From a bacterium (lineage in GTDB: Bacteria; Lindowbacteria; 2-12-FULL-62-27), in contig JACQOF010000028.1 in the NCBI GenBank assembly GCA_016202645.1, positions 1 to 21,985 on the forward strand: a DNA stretch of 21,985 bases, in the 5' to 3' direction. Positions 1-7,045 of this stretch are shown piece by piece (the stretch's first letter is position 1; each line of letters opens with the position of its first letter). A model generated the notes under the pieces. It searched no databases. It saw only the letters and a list, made by a program, of their open reading frames with translations, and was not told the DNA's origin. The position numbers and the translations under genes were made by a program.

Positions 1-62
1 GATTTGAACACGCGGCCTCCTGCTCCCAAAGCAGGCGCTCTTCCAAGCTAAGCTACGCCCCG
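1..62 (-). tRNA. tRNA-Pro (UGG), 3' end cut by window edge
   Basis: The reverse complement starts with the acceptor strand CGGGGCG and has a D-arm. The anticodon stem CCTGC/GCAGG encloses loop TTTGGGA, which gives anticodon TGG (Pro). It runs into the T-arm (GTTCAAATC) at the window edge, so the 3' acceptor half is missing only because the window stops. The 65 bases between this tRNA and the next gene hold nothing I can name. Confidence 0.93.
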
Positions 63-127
63 GTGTAGGACTTACGTATACCATAAATCGGCTGGTCTAA
101 GCGTGGTCCAATCGCGTTTGGTGAAAA

Positions 128-553
128 TCAGCGGACGCCGGCGCGCCGGACGCGATCCTTGGACCAGCGCCGGATCGTGTCAATTCGGCGTTTCAAGGGA
201 AAAACATCTTTGCGAGAAAACGACCGACCTTCGTATGAAACCTGGTTCTTGATCGAAATTACCCGCTGGATAGACTTCAAGGCTTCCCTGTCGACCGGGT
301 CGGTGCCGGCAATCACGTCATTCAACAGATCGACCACATCGTCGTGATCCTCGGAGGCACTCTTCTTGCCCGACATCGCGATGCACACCGCATCGGCATA
401 GGCGATGGCGGCGTGGACGTATAAAACGCCGGCCGCGTTGAAATACTCGAATTCCTCCGCCGTGTCGGCGCCTCCTGCAAAGTCATCGGCCACTTTCAAA
501 TAATCGGCCGCGCGCGTCCTTGCCTCCGCGCGAATTTTTCGCCGTTTAACCAT
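128..553 (-). CDS. HEPN-domain protein, partner of adjacent nucleotidyltransferase (HepT/MNT-type pair)
   Basis: A 141-residue, mostly helical protein. Residues about 35-60 (EYFNAAGVLYVHAAIAYADA) and 90-130 look like the paired helices of a HEPN domain, and the IKNQVSYEGR segment at 101-110 matches the end of the long helix in HEPN proteins. The catalytic R-X4-6-H of RNase-type HEPN toxins is not evident; the equivalent region reads K-N-Q-V-S-Y, so nuclease activity is uncertain. It starts 3 bases after the stop of the upstream nucleotidyltransferase gene, a layout typical of MNT-HEPN toxin-antitoxin modules, in which the MNT can modify or neutralise the HEPN protein. It could instead be a non-toxic substrate-binding HEPN. 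The family call rests on sequence feel plus the neighbour. Confidence 0.72.
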   Translation of the reverse strand: MVKRRKIRAEARTRAADYLKVADDFAGGADTAEEFEYFNAAGVLYVHAAIAYADAVCIAMSGKKSASEDHDDVVDLLNDVIAGTDPVDREALKSIQRVISIKNQVSYEGRSFSRKDVFPLKRRIDTIRRWSKDRVRRAGVR

Positions 554-556
554 GAA

Positions 557-1165
557 TTACTTCCCCCACGGCTGTCCCCAGAGGATCTCGCCATCCCGCC
601 GGAGATTTTTCCACATGCCGCGGGACTGCTTCAGCTTGGCTCTAAACTGCGGCTCTGACAAAAGAATGGGCGACAGCCGAAGACCGTACGATTTACGAAG
701 CGTTTGCCGAATACCGTCCAGATCCGTCTCCGTGAGGCGATTCTTCCGAGACGCACTGACGATCACGATGTCCAAATCGCTCCGGGAGGTTTCCTGACCT
801 CGCGCGACACTGCCGAAAAGGATTCCAAATTTGGCTCTCTTTCGCAGGTGGCGATTCAAGAGTCCGATGACCTCGGATCGAATGTTGCGTTCGGACGTCA
901 GAAGACCCGCCAGAGCGGTTTGAACCAGCCTGTGCTCGCGGTTCAACGTGAAAAAATAGGTCCTGCCCCCGACCTGGCGACTCACCAGTCCAAGCTCCTC
1001 CATGCGCGCCAGCGCATCCAGAGCGCCAGGCGGGCTTAATCGGGCCGCCGCGGCCACGGCGCGTCCCGTCATCGCACCTGCGGAGTCAGCCAGCGCCCGA
1101 AGCACGGCCAGGTTCGACCGCACCGAAAACACATCGTCCAAGGAGACTTTCAACCGGATCGGCAT
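557..1165 (-). CDS. Winged-helix + minimal nucleotidyltransferase (MNT) protein, probable antitoxin/regulator
   Basis: 202 residues with two parts. The N-terminal 10-80 region resembles a winged helix-turn-helix: helix-rich, with a LEELGLV-like turn (RMEELGLVSRQ) and a hairpin wing (GGRTYFFTLN). From about 110 there is a nucleotidyltransferase domain with GSVARG at 118-123 and the metal-binding pair D130/D132 (SDLD), the Pol-beta superfamily signature. The third acidic residue expected on a later strand is not obvious near LRLSPILLSE, so catalysis may be weakened. It lies directly upstream of the HEPN gene in the same orientation and is probably co-transcribed. A 20-bp palindrome sits 10 bases upstream of its ATG. 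Inference: the winged helix binds that palindrome and autoregulates the pair, while the MNT domain modifies the HEPN partner. Confidence 0.8.
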   Translation of the reverse strand: MPIRLKVSLDDVFSVRSNLAVLRALADSAGAMTGRAVAAAARLSPPGALDALARMEELGLVSRQVGGRTYFFTLNREHRLVQTALAGLLTSERNIRSEVIGLLNRHLRKRAKFGILFGSVARGQETSRSDLDIVIVSASRKNRLTETDLDGIRQTLRKSYGLRLSPILLSEPQFRAKLKQSRGMWKNLRRDGEILWGQPWGK

Positions 1166-1174
1166 TGTAATGAA

Positions 1175-1194
1175 AACCTAACATATGTCAGGTT
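1175..1194. promoter_or_regulatory. 20-bp palindrome, candidate operator of the MNT-HEPN pair
   Basis: AACCTAACATATGTCAGGTT is an inverted repeat with 9 of 10 base pairs matching (only 1180/1189 fails). It is centred on CATATG, 10 bases from the MNT start at 1165. The adjacent gene encodes a winged helix, so an autoregulatory operator is a natural reading. It also contains the most upstream possible ATG of the divergent plus-strand gene. Confidence 0.5.
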
Positions 1195-2462
1195 CAGTTT
1201 ACAAGCGGTATTTCGGCCAGCACATGCGACAGGGGCTTGAGAATGCCGGGCGGCGGGGATATTCTCCGGTTCTCATGAAGGTTGCGTTTCTCATTTCCCG
1301 GCAAGGGCGCGCTGTTTCTCCGTCGACCTGGTGGCTCCGCGCGGCGCTTTCCGCGGCGCGATGGGCCGCCGGCCGGGGATGGACGCTGGTGGCCGGATCG
1401 GGATTGATCACGCATGATTTTGTCCGGTGGGCATTCCGGGCGGAGGGTGGATCCGTGATCGATGTCGGACTGGCCGGCGTGGGCGGACGCGAGAACAAGA
1501 CCGCGGCACTTCGGGCAAGAGACCGGGAGGTCGCCGATCTGGCCGACGCGTTGGTTGCCGTTGCGGTCCGGTCGGGCGGGATCATGGAATCGGAGGGACT
1601 TCGGGCGATCTCGGCCGGAAAAGTCGTCCATGTTCTGCCGCCGCCCCGCCGTTCATCCGCGTATGGCGGGAATTCCACGCTTCTTGCGGCCGGCGCCCGG
1701 CCTTTGGTCATTCCCGATGGGCAGGTACTCCCAAGTCCGCCCCCTTCGCAGATTGAAGGAAATCCCGTCCTGGGATTTCCTGAGTCTGGAGCGTCGGGGA
1801 CTGGACATCCCTGTCCGCATACCCGCCAGGAGCGGCGGCGCGCCGCCCGGCCCGTCCGTCCCATTCCCGCGAATTTTCTATGGCACTTCACGCGGTCCTG
1901 CCCCGGTCCGTGGCCCGGACAGACTCAGGACGAATATTTTTCCGCGCTCGCCCGGAGCGATCCCGGCGCCGCGCACACGGGGCTGGACACGCTGATCCGG
2001 ATCGATCTCGAACGAACGCTCCGCGCGTCCGCGAAAATCATCCGGGGCCGGCATCCCGTCGTGAGTTTCACCGCCGCCAACCCCCGTGAAATTCTCGCCG
2101 GCCGGAAATTCCGCCAGACCCTCGCGCGCTGGGATTTCGAGCCTTACGCTATCGGCATCCGCGCCGAGGCCGCCCGCCGGATGGGCGTGCGCCCCGTGTC
2201 GTACCTGCCGTCCGGGGAATATCGCGCGCTCCCGGAGGAAGACCGCCCGTTTTACCAGCGCGCCGACAAGGACTCGCTCGACTGGCGGCACGAACGGGAA
2301 TGGCGGCACGCGGGAGATTTCAATCTCGTGAATATCCCCCGCCGGGACCTTTACGCGCTGATCCCCGCCTCCGAGGCGCCCGACGTGGCGGGATCATTCA
2401 CGGCCGCGACCGTCTGTTTGATTGACACGGTTCCGCTTCGCACGTATTCTTCGCGGCCATGA
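1185..2462 (+). CDS. DprA/Smf-like Rossmann domain fused to AbiGi/DUF2971-like C-terminal domain
   Basis: 425 residues if translation starts at 1185. Residues about 31-175 resemble the DprA/Smf fold: a first strand MKVAFLIS, LVAGSGLITHD at 68-78, a DALVAVAVRSGG segment at 121-132, AISAGKVVHVLPPP at 141-154, then GNSTLLAAGARPL. A Pro/Arg-rich linker follows (about 180-228). Residues 230-395 carry HFT (234-236), VSFT (293-296), a GVRPVSYLPSGE segment and DWRHEREWR (366-374), an order seen in AbiGi and DUF2971-type proteins tied to abortive infection. No stop or frameshift lies between the halves. The gene diverges from the MNT-HEPN pair and overlaps the next gene by ATGA. The start is uncertain: 1185 lies inside a palindrome, and in-frame ATGs at 1224 and 1275 are alternatives. 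None has a convincing ribosome site. The C-terminal assignment is tentative. Confidence 0.62.
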   Translation: MSGSVYKRYFGQHMRQGLENAGRRGYSPVLMKVAFLISRQGRAVSPSTWWLRAALSAARWAAGRGWTLVAGSGLITHDFVRWAFRAEGGSVIDVGLAGVGGRENKTAALRARDREVADLADALVAVAVRSGGIMESEGLRAISAGKVVHVLPPPRRSSAYGGNSTLLAAGARPLVIPDGQVLPSPPPSQIEGNPVLGFPESGASGTGHPCPHTRQERRRAARPVRPIPANFLWHFTRSCPGPWPGQTQDEYFSALARSDPGAAHTGLDTLIRIDLERTLRASAKIIRGRHPVVSFTAANPREILAGRKFRQTLARWDFEPYAIGIRAEAARRMGVRPVSYLPSGEYRALPEEDRPFYQRADKDSLDWRHEREWRHAGDFNLVNIPRRDLYALIPASEAPDVAGSFTAATVCLIDTVPLRTYSSRP

Positions 2463-3544
2463 AACTTCCTCTGCTCGAATTTCTGGCCTGCCCCCTCTGC
2501 GCGGCCCCGCTCAAGCTGACGATTTTTTCATCCGGCGGCGACTGGATCGACGAAGCGGTCCTCGACTGCGCCTGCGGGAACCGCTATCCGGTGATTGGCG
2601 GCATTCCCGTTCTGATCGAGCCGTCGCTCCGCCGCGAAATTCTCGGGCGGGAGGAACGGGCGTTCTGGGACCGGCATCCCGACCTGCGACCTTCCGGCGA
2701 GGCCGCGCCCGACGACGAAAGCCGGCAGGACAAAAAATCCGCCGCCGCGGTCTGGGGATACCAGTGGCAGGATTTTCACGAGCTGTGGCAGGACGCCGCG
2801 GGCGAGGACCAATTCTACCGCTGGATCGCGCCGCTCGGGCCGCAGGATCTTCAAGGCAAAACCCTCCTCGACGCCGGCTGCGGAACCGGCCGGCACACAC
2901 TCTACAGCGCCCGCCACGCGAAACTCGTCATCGGCGCCGATCTTTCATTTGCGACGCGCGTCGCCGCCAAACTGACCCGGGACGTTCCGAACGCCCACAT
3001 CGTCCAGGCCGACATCTACCGACTGCCGTTCCGGCCGGAGACTTTCGACCGGGCCTATTCCATCGGCGTCATCCATCATCTACCGGATCCCGAGGCCGCC
3101 TACCGAAACCTCATCCCCAAAGTGAAACGCGGCGGCTCCCTGACCGTGTGGCTCTACGGCCGCGAGAACAACTGGCTGGCCGCCTGCGCCGTCGAGACTG
3201 TCCGCGCGATCCTGACGCGCCACCTGCCGCTTCCGCTGCTCAAGGCTCTCTCGTTTTTTCCCGCCGCCGTTTTGTGGCTCCTCATCAAATTGTTGTACGC
3301 GCCCCTCAACGCGCTCGCGCCCGGACTTTCCGCCCGTCTGCCCTACAACACCTACTTCATGCTTTTTTACCGGCTCTCCTTCCGCCACCAGTGGATGAAC
3401 GTTTTCGACAAGCTCAACGCGCCCATCGCGAATTATTACCGCCACGAGGAAATGCAGGCCTGGCTCGACGGGTCGGGCCTTGCCGGCGTACGCCTGTCCC
3501 ACACAAATCAGATCAGCTGGAGCCTTCACGGCATTCGTTCTTGA
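2459..3544 (+). CDS. Class I SAM-dependent methyltransferase with N-terminal Trm112-like zinc ribbon
   Basis: 361 residues. The N-terminus has a zinc-ribbon pattern, CPLC at 11-14 and CACG at 37-40, followed by YPVIGGIPVLIEP, as in Trm112-like/UPF0434 domains. From about 135 there is a Rossmann methyltransferase: motif I LLDAGCGTGRHT (136-147), acidic D161 after strand 2, QAD at 183-185, and a motif IV/V segment ending VIHHLPDPEA with GGSLTVWLYG. Residues about 260-290 are hydrophobic and may touch the membrane. The substrate is unknown; this architecture is common in methyltransferases of polysaccharide and quinone-type pathways. The start overlaps the stop of the DprA-like gene as ATGA, so the two are translationally coupled. 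Confidence 0.85.
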   Translation: MKLPLLEFLACPLCAAPLKLTIFSSGGDWIDEAVLDCACGNRYPVIGGIPVLIEPSLRREILGREERAFWDRHPDLRPSGEAAPDDESRQDKKSAAAVWGYQWQDFHELWQDAAGEDQFYRWIAPLGPQDLQGKTLLDAGCGTGRHTLYSARHAKLVIGADLSFATRVAAKLTRDVPNAHIVQADIYRLPFRPETFDRAYSIGVIHHLPDPEAAYRNLIPKVKRGGSLTVWLYGRENNWLAACAVETVRAILTRHLPLPLLKALSFFPAAVLWLLIKLLYAPLNALAPGLSARLPYNTYFMLFYRLSFRHQWMNVFDKLNAPIANYYRHEEMQAWLDGSGLAGVRLSHTNQISWSLHGIRS

Positions 3545-3577
3545 CCGCGTTTTTTCGCGGATGTAAAAAGACTCCAA

Positions 3578-4423
3578 ATGGCCCTCTACGTCGTGGCGAC
3601 GCCGATCGGAAATCTCGAAGACATCACCGGGCGGGCCCTCCGGATCCTGCGGGAGGTTCAAGCCGTCATCGCGGAGGACACGCGGACGTACCGGAAGCTC
3701 GCAACGCGTTACGGCATTCCCGCCAAGCCCCTCTATTCCCTCTACAAGGGAAACGAGTCGGCCCGCGCGCGGCAGATTCTGCCGAAACTTCAGGAAGGCC
3801 TGGAAGCGGCGCTGGTTTCCGAGTCAGGCACGCCCGGCGTTTCCGATCCCGGAGCGCTGCTTGTCCGGCAGTGTCTGGAGGCCGGCGTCCGGGTTGTTCC
3901 AATTCCCGGGCCGTCCTCGATCACCGCGGTCCTTTCCGCCGCCGGAATTTTCGCGTGGCCGGTGGTCTTGTTTGGATTTTTATCTGGAAAACAAACTCTG
4001 GATCACGTTCTTCAAGCGGTTACCGCCGGCCAGACCGCCGTGTTTTTCGAGCATCCGGCGCGCCTCCCGAAAACCCTGAACCTTCTCTCGGAAAAAGCGC
4101 CCAGCCTGCGCGCCGTCATCGGGCGCGAGCTGACGAAACACTTTGAACAGATTTGGGCCGGACCGGTGTCCGACGCCGGGAAGGCGTTTGACGCCCGGAA
4201 TCTCAAGGGGGAACTGGTGATCGCGCTGGAGCCGCGGCCCGGCGAGGCGCGGCGCGCGGCCGTTTCAGAAGAAAACATCGACCGCGCGCGGTCGGCCCTG
4301 CAGGAACTCCGGGACGCGCGGATGACCCTGTCGAGCGCCGTCCGGAAGGTCGGCGCGGAAGCCGGCGTGCCGAGAAAACGTCTGTATGATGAGGCTCTGA
4401 AGATATGGCCGACGACCCGTTAA
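3578..4423 (+). CDS. rsmI: 16S rRNA (cytidine(1402)-2'-O)-methyltransferase RsmI
   Basis: 281 residues, the usual RsmI length. The N-terminus has LYVVATPIGNLEDIT, the tetrapyrrole-methylase-fold hallmark of RsmI, followed by AEDTRTYRKLATRYGI. Residues about 85-115 carry SESGTPGVSDPG and the region near 110 carries PIPGPSSI, both SAM-site loops of the family. The C-terminal tail (RDARMTLSSAVRKVGAEAGVPR) resembles the basic helical extension that contacts the ribosome. RsmI 2'-O-methylates C1402 in the 30S decoding centre. It starts 33 bases after the methyltransferase and overlaps the TsaC fusion gene by 19 bases, so it belongs to the same plus-strand operon. Confidence 0.96.
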   Translation: MALYVVATPIGNLEDITGRALRILREVQAVIAEDTRTYRKLATRYGIPAKPLYSLYKGNESARARQILPKLQEGLEAALVSESGTPGVSDPGALLVRQCLEAGVRVVPIPGPSSITAVLSAAGIFAWPVVLFGFLSGKQTLDHVLQAVTAGQTAVFFEHPARLPKTLNLLSEKAPSLRAVIGRELTKHFEQIWAGPVSDAGKAFDARNLKGELVIALEPRPGEARRAAVSEENIDRARSALQELRDARMTLSSAVRKVGAEAGVPRKRLYDEALKIWPTTR

Positions 4424-5496
4424 GGACGCCGCGGACTCTCGATTGGGAGGCGGATGAAGCGCCGTCCGCCCAGCCCATCGTCGAGGCCGTCCGGAAAAAG
4501 AAAGTCATTCTCTTTCCGACCGACACCGTCTACGGCATCGGAGGTCTTCCCAAGGATCCGATCGTCGAGGAAATGATGGACATGAAGGGCCGAAGTCCCG
4601 ACAAGAAATTTCCGATCCTTGTCGGCACCCGCCAGCAGGTCGAAAAACTTGCGGCGGAAATTCCCCGCCGCGCGCGGATCCTCATGGCCCGCTTCTGGCC
4701 CGGCGCGCTCACGGTCGTCCTCCCGGCGCAGAAGGATCTCGCGCGAACGCTCTGCGGGGCGGACGGCACCGTCGCGCTCCGGATTCCGGCGCATGCCAGG
4801 CTCCGGGATCTGCTCATCAAAATCGGCCCGCTCGTCTCCACCAGCGCCAACCGGTCCGGGAAGGGCGCCGTCGGACGGTTCGACGAAATCGACCCGAAAA
4901 TTCTGGATCGGGTGGCGCTCGCCATCCGGGACGACCGGCACTCCTGCAAGATCGCCTCGACGGTGGCGACGGTCGAGGATGAGGAGGTCAAGGTCATCCG
5001 GCAGGGCGTCATCCCGCTCGACGTTCTGTCGGGCCCGCTGAGAATCCTCTTCGTCTGCGCGGGCAACACCTGCCGGAGCCCCATGGCGGAAGCGATCGCC
5101 CGGCGGGAAATCGCGCCGCTGTCGGACTTGGCGGAAACTTTTTCCCGGGGCCTCATGGCCGGGGAGGGCCGCGCCGCCAGTTCGGTGGCCCGGCAGGCGT
5201 GCGAGGAAATCGGGATCGATCTTTCCTTCCATTCAAGCTCGGCGCTGACCGCGGAAGACGTGGCCAAGGCGGATCTGATTCTCTCGATGGAACACAGCCA
5301 GCGGATGCTCCTGCTGGCGCTTTTTCCGGCGCGGCGAAACCGCATTTTCACGCTCCGCGAATACGCCACCCGGAAACCCGGGCCGGACGTGCGCGATCCA
5401 ATCGGCGGCGACCTGGACACCTATCGCCGGTGCCGCGAGGAAATCCGGATCCTCGTCCGGAAAGCCCTGCGGCGACTGCTCGGAAGTTTCGGATGA
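4405..5496 (+). CDS. Fusion: threonylcarbamoyl-AMP synthase (TsaC/Sua5/YrdC) + low-MW phosphatase (YwlE-like)
   Basis: 363 residues with two full domains. Residues about 20-205 form a YrdC domain: FPTDTVYGIGG (37-47), KGRSPDKKFPI (61-71), STSANRSG (145-152). This domain makes threonylcarbamoyl-AMP from Thr, bicarbonate and ATP for t6A at position 37 of ANN-decoding tRNAs. Residues 212-360 form a low-molecular-weight phosphatase: P-loop CAGNTCR with nucleophile C218 and R224, then SP, and the general-acid loop around D330 (RDPIGG). Residue 222 in the loop is Thr, as in the protein-arginine phosphatase YwlE; tyrosine phosphatases of this family usually have Ile there. In Bacillus, ywlC (Sua5) and ywlE are near neighbours, so the fusion joins genes often found together. 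It overlaps rsmI by 19 bases and gcvT by ATGA. Confidence 0.93.
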   Translation: MADDPLRTPRTLDWEADEAPSAQPIVEAVRKKKVILFPTDTVYGIGGLPKDPIVEEMMDMKGRSPDKKFPILVGTRQQVEKLAAEIPRRARILMARFWPGALTVVLPAQKDLARTLCGADGTVALRIPAHARLRDLLIKIGPLVSTSANRSGKGAVGRFDEIDPKILDRVALAIRDDRHSCKIASTVATVEDEEVKVIRQGVIPLDVLSGPLRILFVCAGNTCRSPMAEAIARREIAPLSDLAETFSRGLMAGEGRAASSVARQACEEIGIDLSFHSSSALTAEDVAKADLILSMEHSQRMLLLALFPARRNRIFTLREYATRKPGPDVRDPIGGDLDTYRRCREEIRILVRKALRRLLGSFG

Positions 5497-6638
5497 GCGA
5501 AACATCTTCCGGTTCGGCCGACGCTCTGCTCAAGACCCCTCTCCACGCCCTGCACGTGGGAAGCGGCGCCCGGATGTCGCCGTTCGCCGGATATCAGATG
5601 CCCGTTTTTTACAGCAGTATCTACGAGGAAGCCGCCGCCGTCCGCGGATCCTGTGGGGTTTTCGACGTCTCTCACATGGCCCGGTTTATTTTTCCGGCCG
5701 AAGCCACTCCGGCCCTCCAGCGGCTCCTGACGTGTGACGTCGGCCGTATTCGCGCGGGCGCCGGGTCGTACGCGCTGGTCCTGAGCGAGGAAGGCGGCAT
5801 CCTCGACGACGTGATCCTGTACCGGAAACCGGACGGACAGTTTCTGCTGGTCGTGAACGCCTCCAATCACGAAAAAATTTTGAATTGGATCCATTCAAAA
5901 ATCGGCCGTACCGGCGCTCCCCAGGACATCACCGCCGACACCGCCATGCTGGCCGTTCAAGGGCCGCAGGCCCAGGAAATTCTTCAGGAGGCCCTGACGC
6001 CGGGGGTCGGCGGGAGAACCGCCGCTGAACTCGGCTATTTTGGGATTTCGAACATGCGCTGGACGATTTTTGACCAGATGGAAAGTCTGGTCGCCCGGAC
6101 CGGCTACACGGGCGAGGACGGATTTGAAATCATCGCGCCCGCCGGCATTGCCGAAAAAATCTGGAAATGGCTGACGGAAACAGGTACTGTTGCCGCTTGC
6201 GGGTTGGGCGCGCGGGATGTCCTCCGAGTCGAGGCCGGATACAGCCTCTATGGATCGGACATGGACGAGACCACAAGCCCATACGAGTGCGGGCTGGGAT
6301 TTGCCGTTGCGAAGGACGCGCCGTACATCGGCGCCGAAGCGCTGAAGGCCCGGCCGATCCGTCGGCGTTTGATCGGATTGGACGCCGGATCACAGCCCTC
6401 GGCAGTGCTCCGGCATGGATACCCGATCCTGTCGGACGGCCGGCCGGCGGGTCAAGTCACCAGCGGCGTTTTTTCCAGGACGCTCGGGCGCAGTATTGGA
6501 TTCGGATCGGTCGACGCCGGCCTTTCGGAGACGGCGCCGCTCAGCGTCGACATCCGGGGACGGATGGTCCCCGTCAAACGCGGATCGCGGCGGTTTGTCC
6601 GGGACCGCGTGAAAGCGCATTCCCAAGGAGGCACGTAG
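5493..6638 (+). CDS. gcvT: Glycine cleavage system T protein (aminomethyltransferase)
   Basis: 381 residues from ATG 5493, which overlaps the preceding TGA as ATGA; the frame is open further upstream, but that part lies inside the TsaC fusion. Family features run in order: LKTPLHALHVGSGARMSPFAGYQMP near the start, RGSCGVFDVSHM, GGILDDVILYR, VNASNHEKI (folate/aminomethyl-lipoyl site region), LAVQGPQAQEIL, ARTGYTGEDGFEI, then GARDVLRVEAGYSLYGSDMDE. GcvT moves the methylene group from aminomethyl-lipoyl H protein to tetrahydrofolate and releases ammonia. It heads gcvT-H-PA-PB. There is no leader space for a glycine riboswitch. Lipoamide dehydrogenase is not in the window. Confidence 0.97.
   Translation: MSETSSGSADALLKTPLHALHVGSGARMSPFAGYQMPVFYSSIYEEAAAVRGSCGVFDVSHMARFIFPAEATPALQRLLTCDVGRIRAGAGSYALVLSEEGGILDDVILYRKPDGQFLLVVNASNHEKILNWIHSKIGRTGAPQDITADTAMLAVQGPQAQEILQEALTPGVGGRTAAELGYFGISNMRWTIFDQMESLVARTGYTGEDGFEIIAPAGIAEKIWKWLTETGTVAACGLGARDVLRVEAGYSLYGSDMDETTSPYECGLGFAVAKDAPYIGAEALKARPIRRRLIGLDAGSQPSAVLRHGYPILSDGRPAGQVTSGVFSRTLGRSIGFGSVDAGLSETAPLSVDIRGRMVPVKRGSRRFVRDRVKAHSQGGT
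6625..6631 (+). promoter_or_regulatory. Shine-Dalgarno sequence deciding the gcvH GTG start
   Basis: AAGGAGG lies inside the last codons of gcvT, 10 bases before GTG 6642. It is one of the few strong ribosome sites in the window and supports the non-ATG start. Confidence 0.7.
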
Positions 6639-6641
6639 GTC

Positions 6642-7031
6642 GTGGCAATCCCATCGGATTTGAAGTACACGAAGGAGCACGAGTGGATCCGCCTGAACGG
6701 CAAAACCGGCGTCATCGGCATCACGCAGTTCGCCGCCGACCAGCTCGGCGACGTCGTGTTTGTCGATCTGCCCCAGCCGGGCCAGGCGGTCAAGCAATCG
6801 GAAACGCTGGCGTCGATCGAGTCGGTCAAAGCCGTCTCGGACATTTACGCTCCCGTATCCGGGAAGGTTGTCCGCGTCAATTCCGCCCTGGCCTCAAAAC
6901 CGGAACTCGTCAACGCCGACCCCTACGGCGAAGGCTGGATGCTCGAGATCGAAGTCTCCACTCCCTCTGAAAGTTCGTCCCTCCTGTCTCCCGCGAACTA
7001 CGAAGCGCACATTCAGGAAAACAAGAGCTAG
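6642..7031 (+). CDS. gcvH: Glycine cleavage system H protein
   Basis: 129 residues, standard H-protein length. The N-terminus has LKYTKEHEWIRL, followed by GITQFAADQLGDVVFVDLPQ. The lipoylation loop SIESVKAVSDIYAPVSG places the lipoyl-lysine at K63. The C-terminus has NADPYGEGWMLEI, typical of the family. It carries the lipoyl arm between the P, T and L proteins. The start codon is GTG, supported by AAGGAGG 10 bases upstream. It follows gcvT after 3 bases and is followed by gcvPA after 14 bases. Confidence 0.97.
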   Translation: MAIPSDLKYTKEHEWIRLNGKTGVIGITQFAADQLGDVVFVDLPQPGQAVKQSETLASIESVKAVSDIYAPVSGKVVRVNSALASKPELVNADPYGEGWMLEIEVSTPSESSSLLSPANYEAHIQENKS

Positions 7032-7045
7032 TCCTCCTGCCTCGC

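Noticed and set aside
2422-4146. A 574-codon open frame across the methyltransferase and rsmI
   Set aside because: It is an Arg/Pro-rich frame created by high GC, and two recognisable genes occupy the other frame.
5199-5492. Upstream extension of gcvT by 98 codons
   Set aside because: The extension lies inside the phosphatase domain of the preceding gene. The GcvT family start fits ATG 5493.
5380-5493. Glycine riboswitch before gcvT
   Set aside because: gcvT starts inside the stop of the previous gene, leaving no leader.
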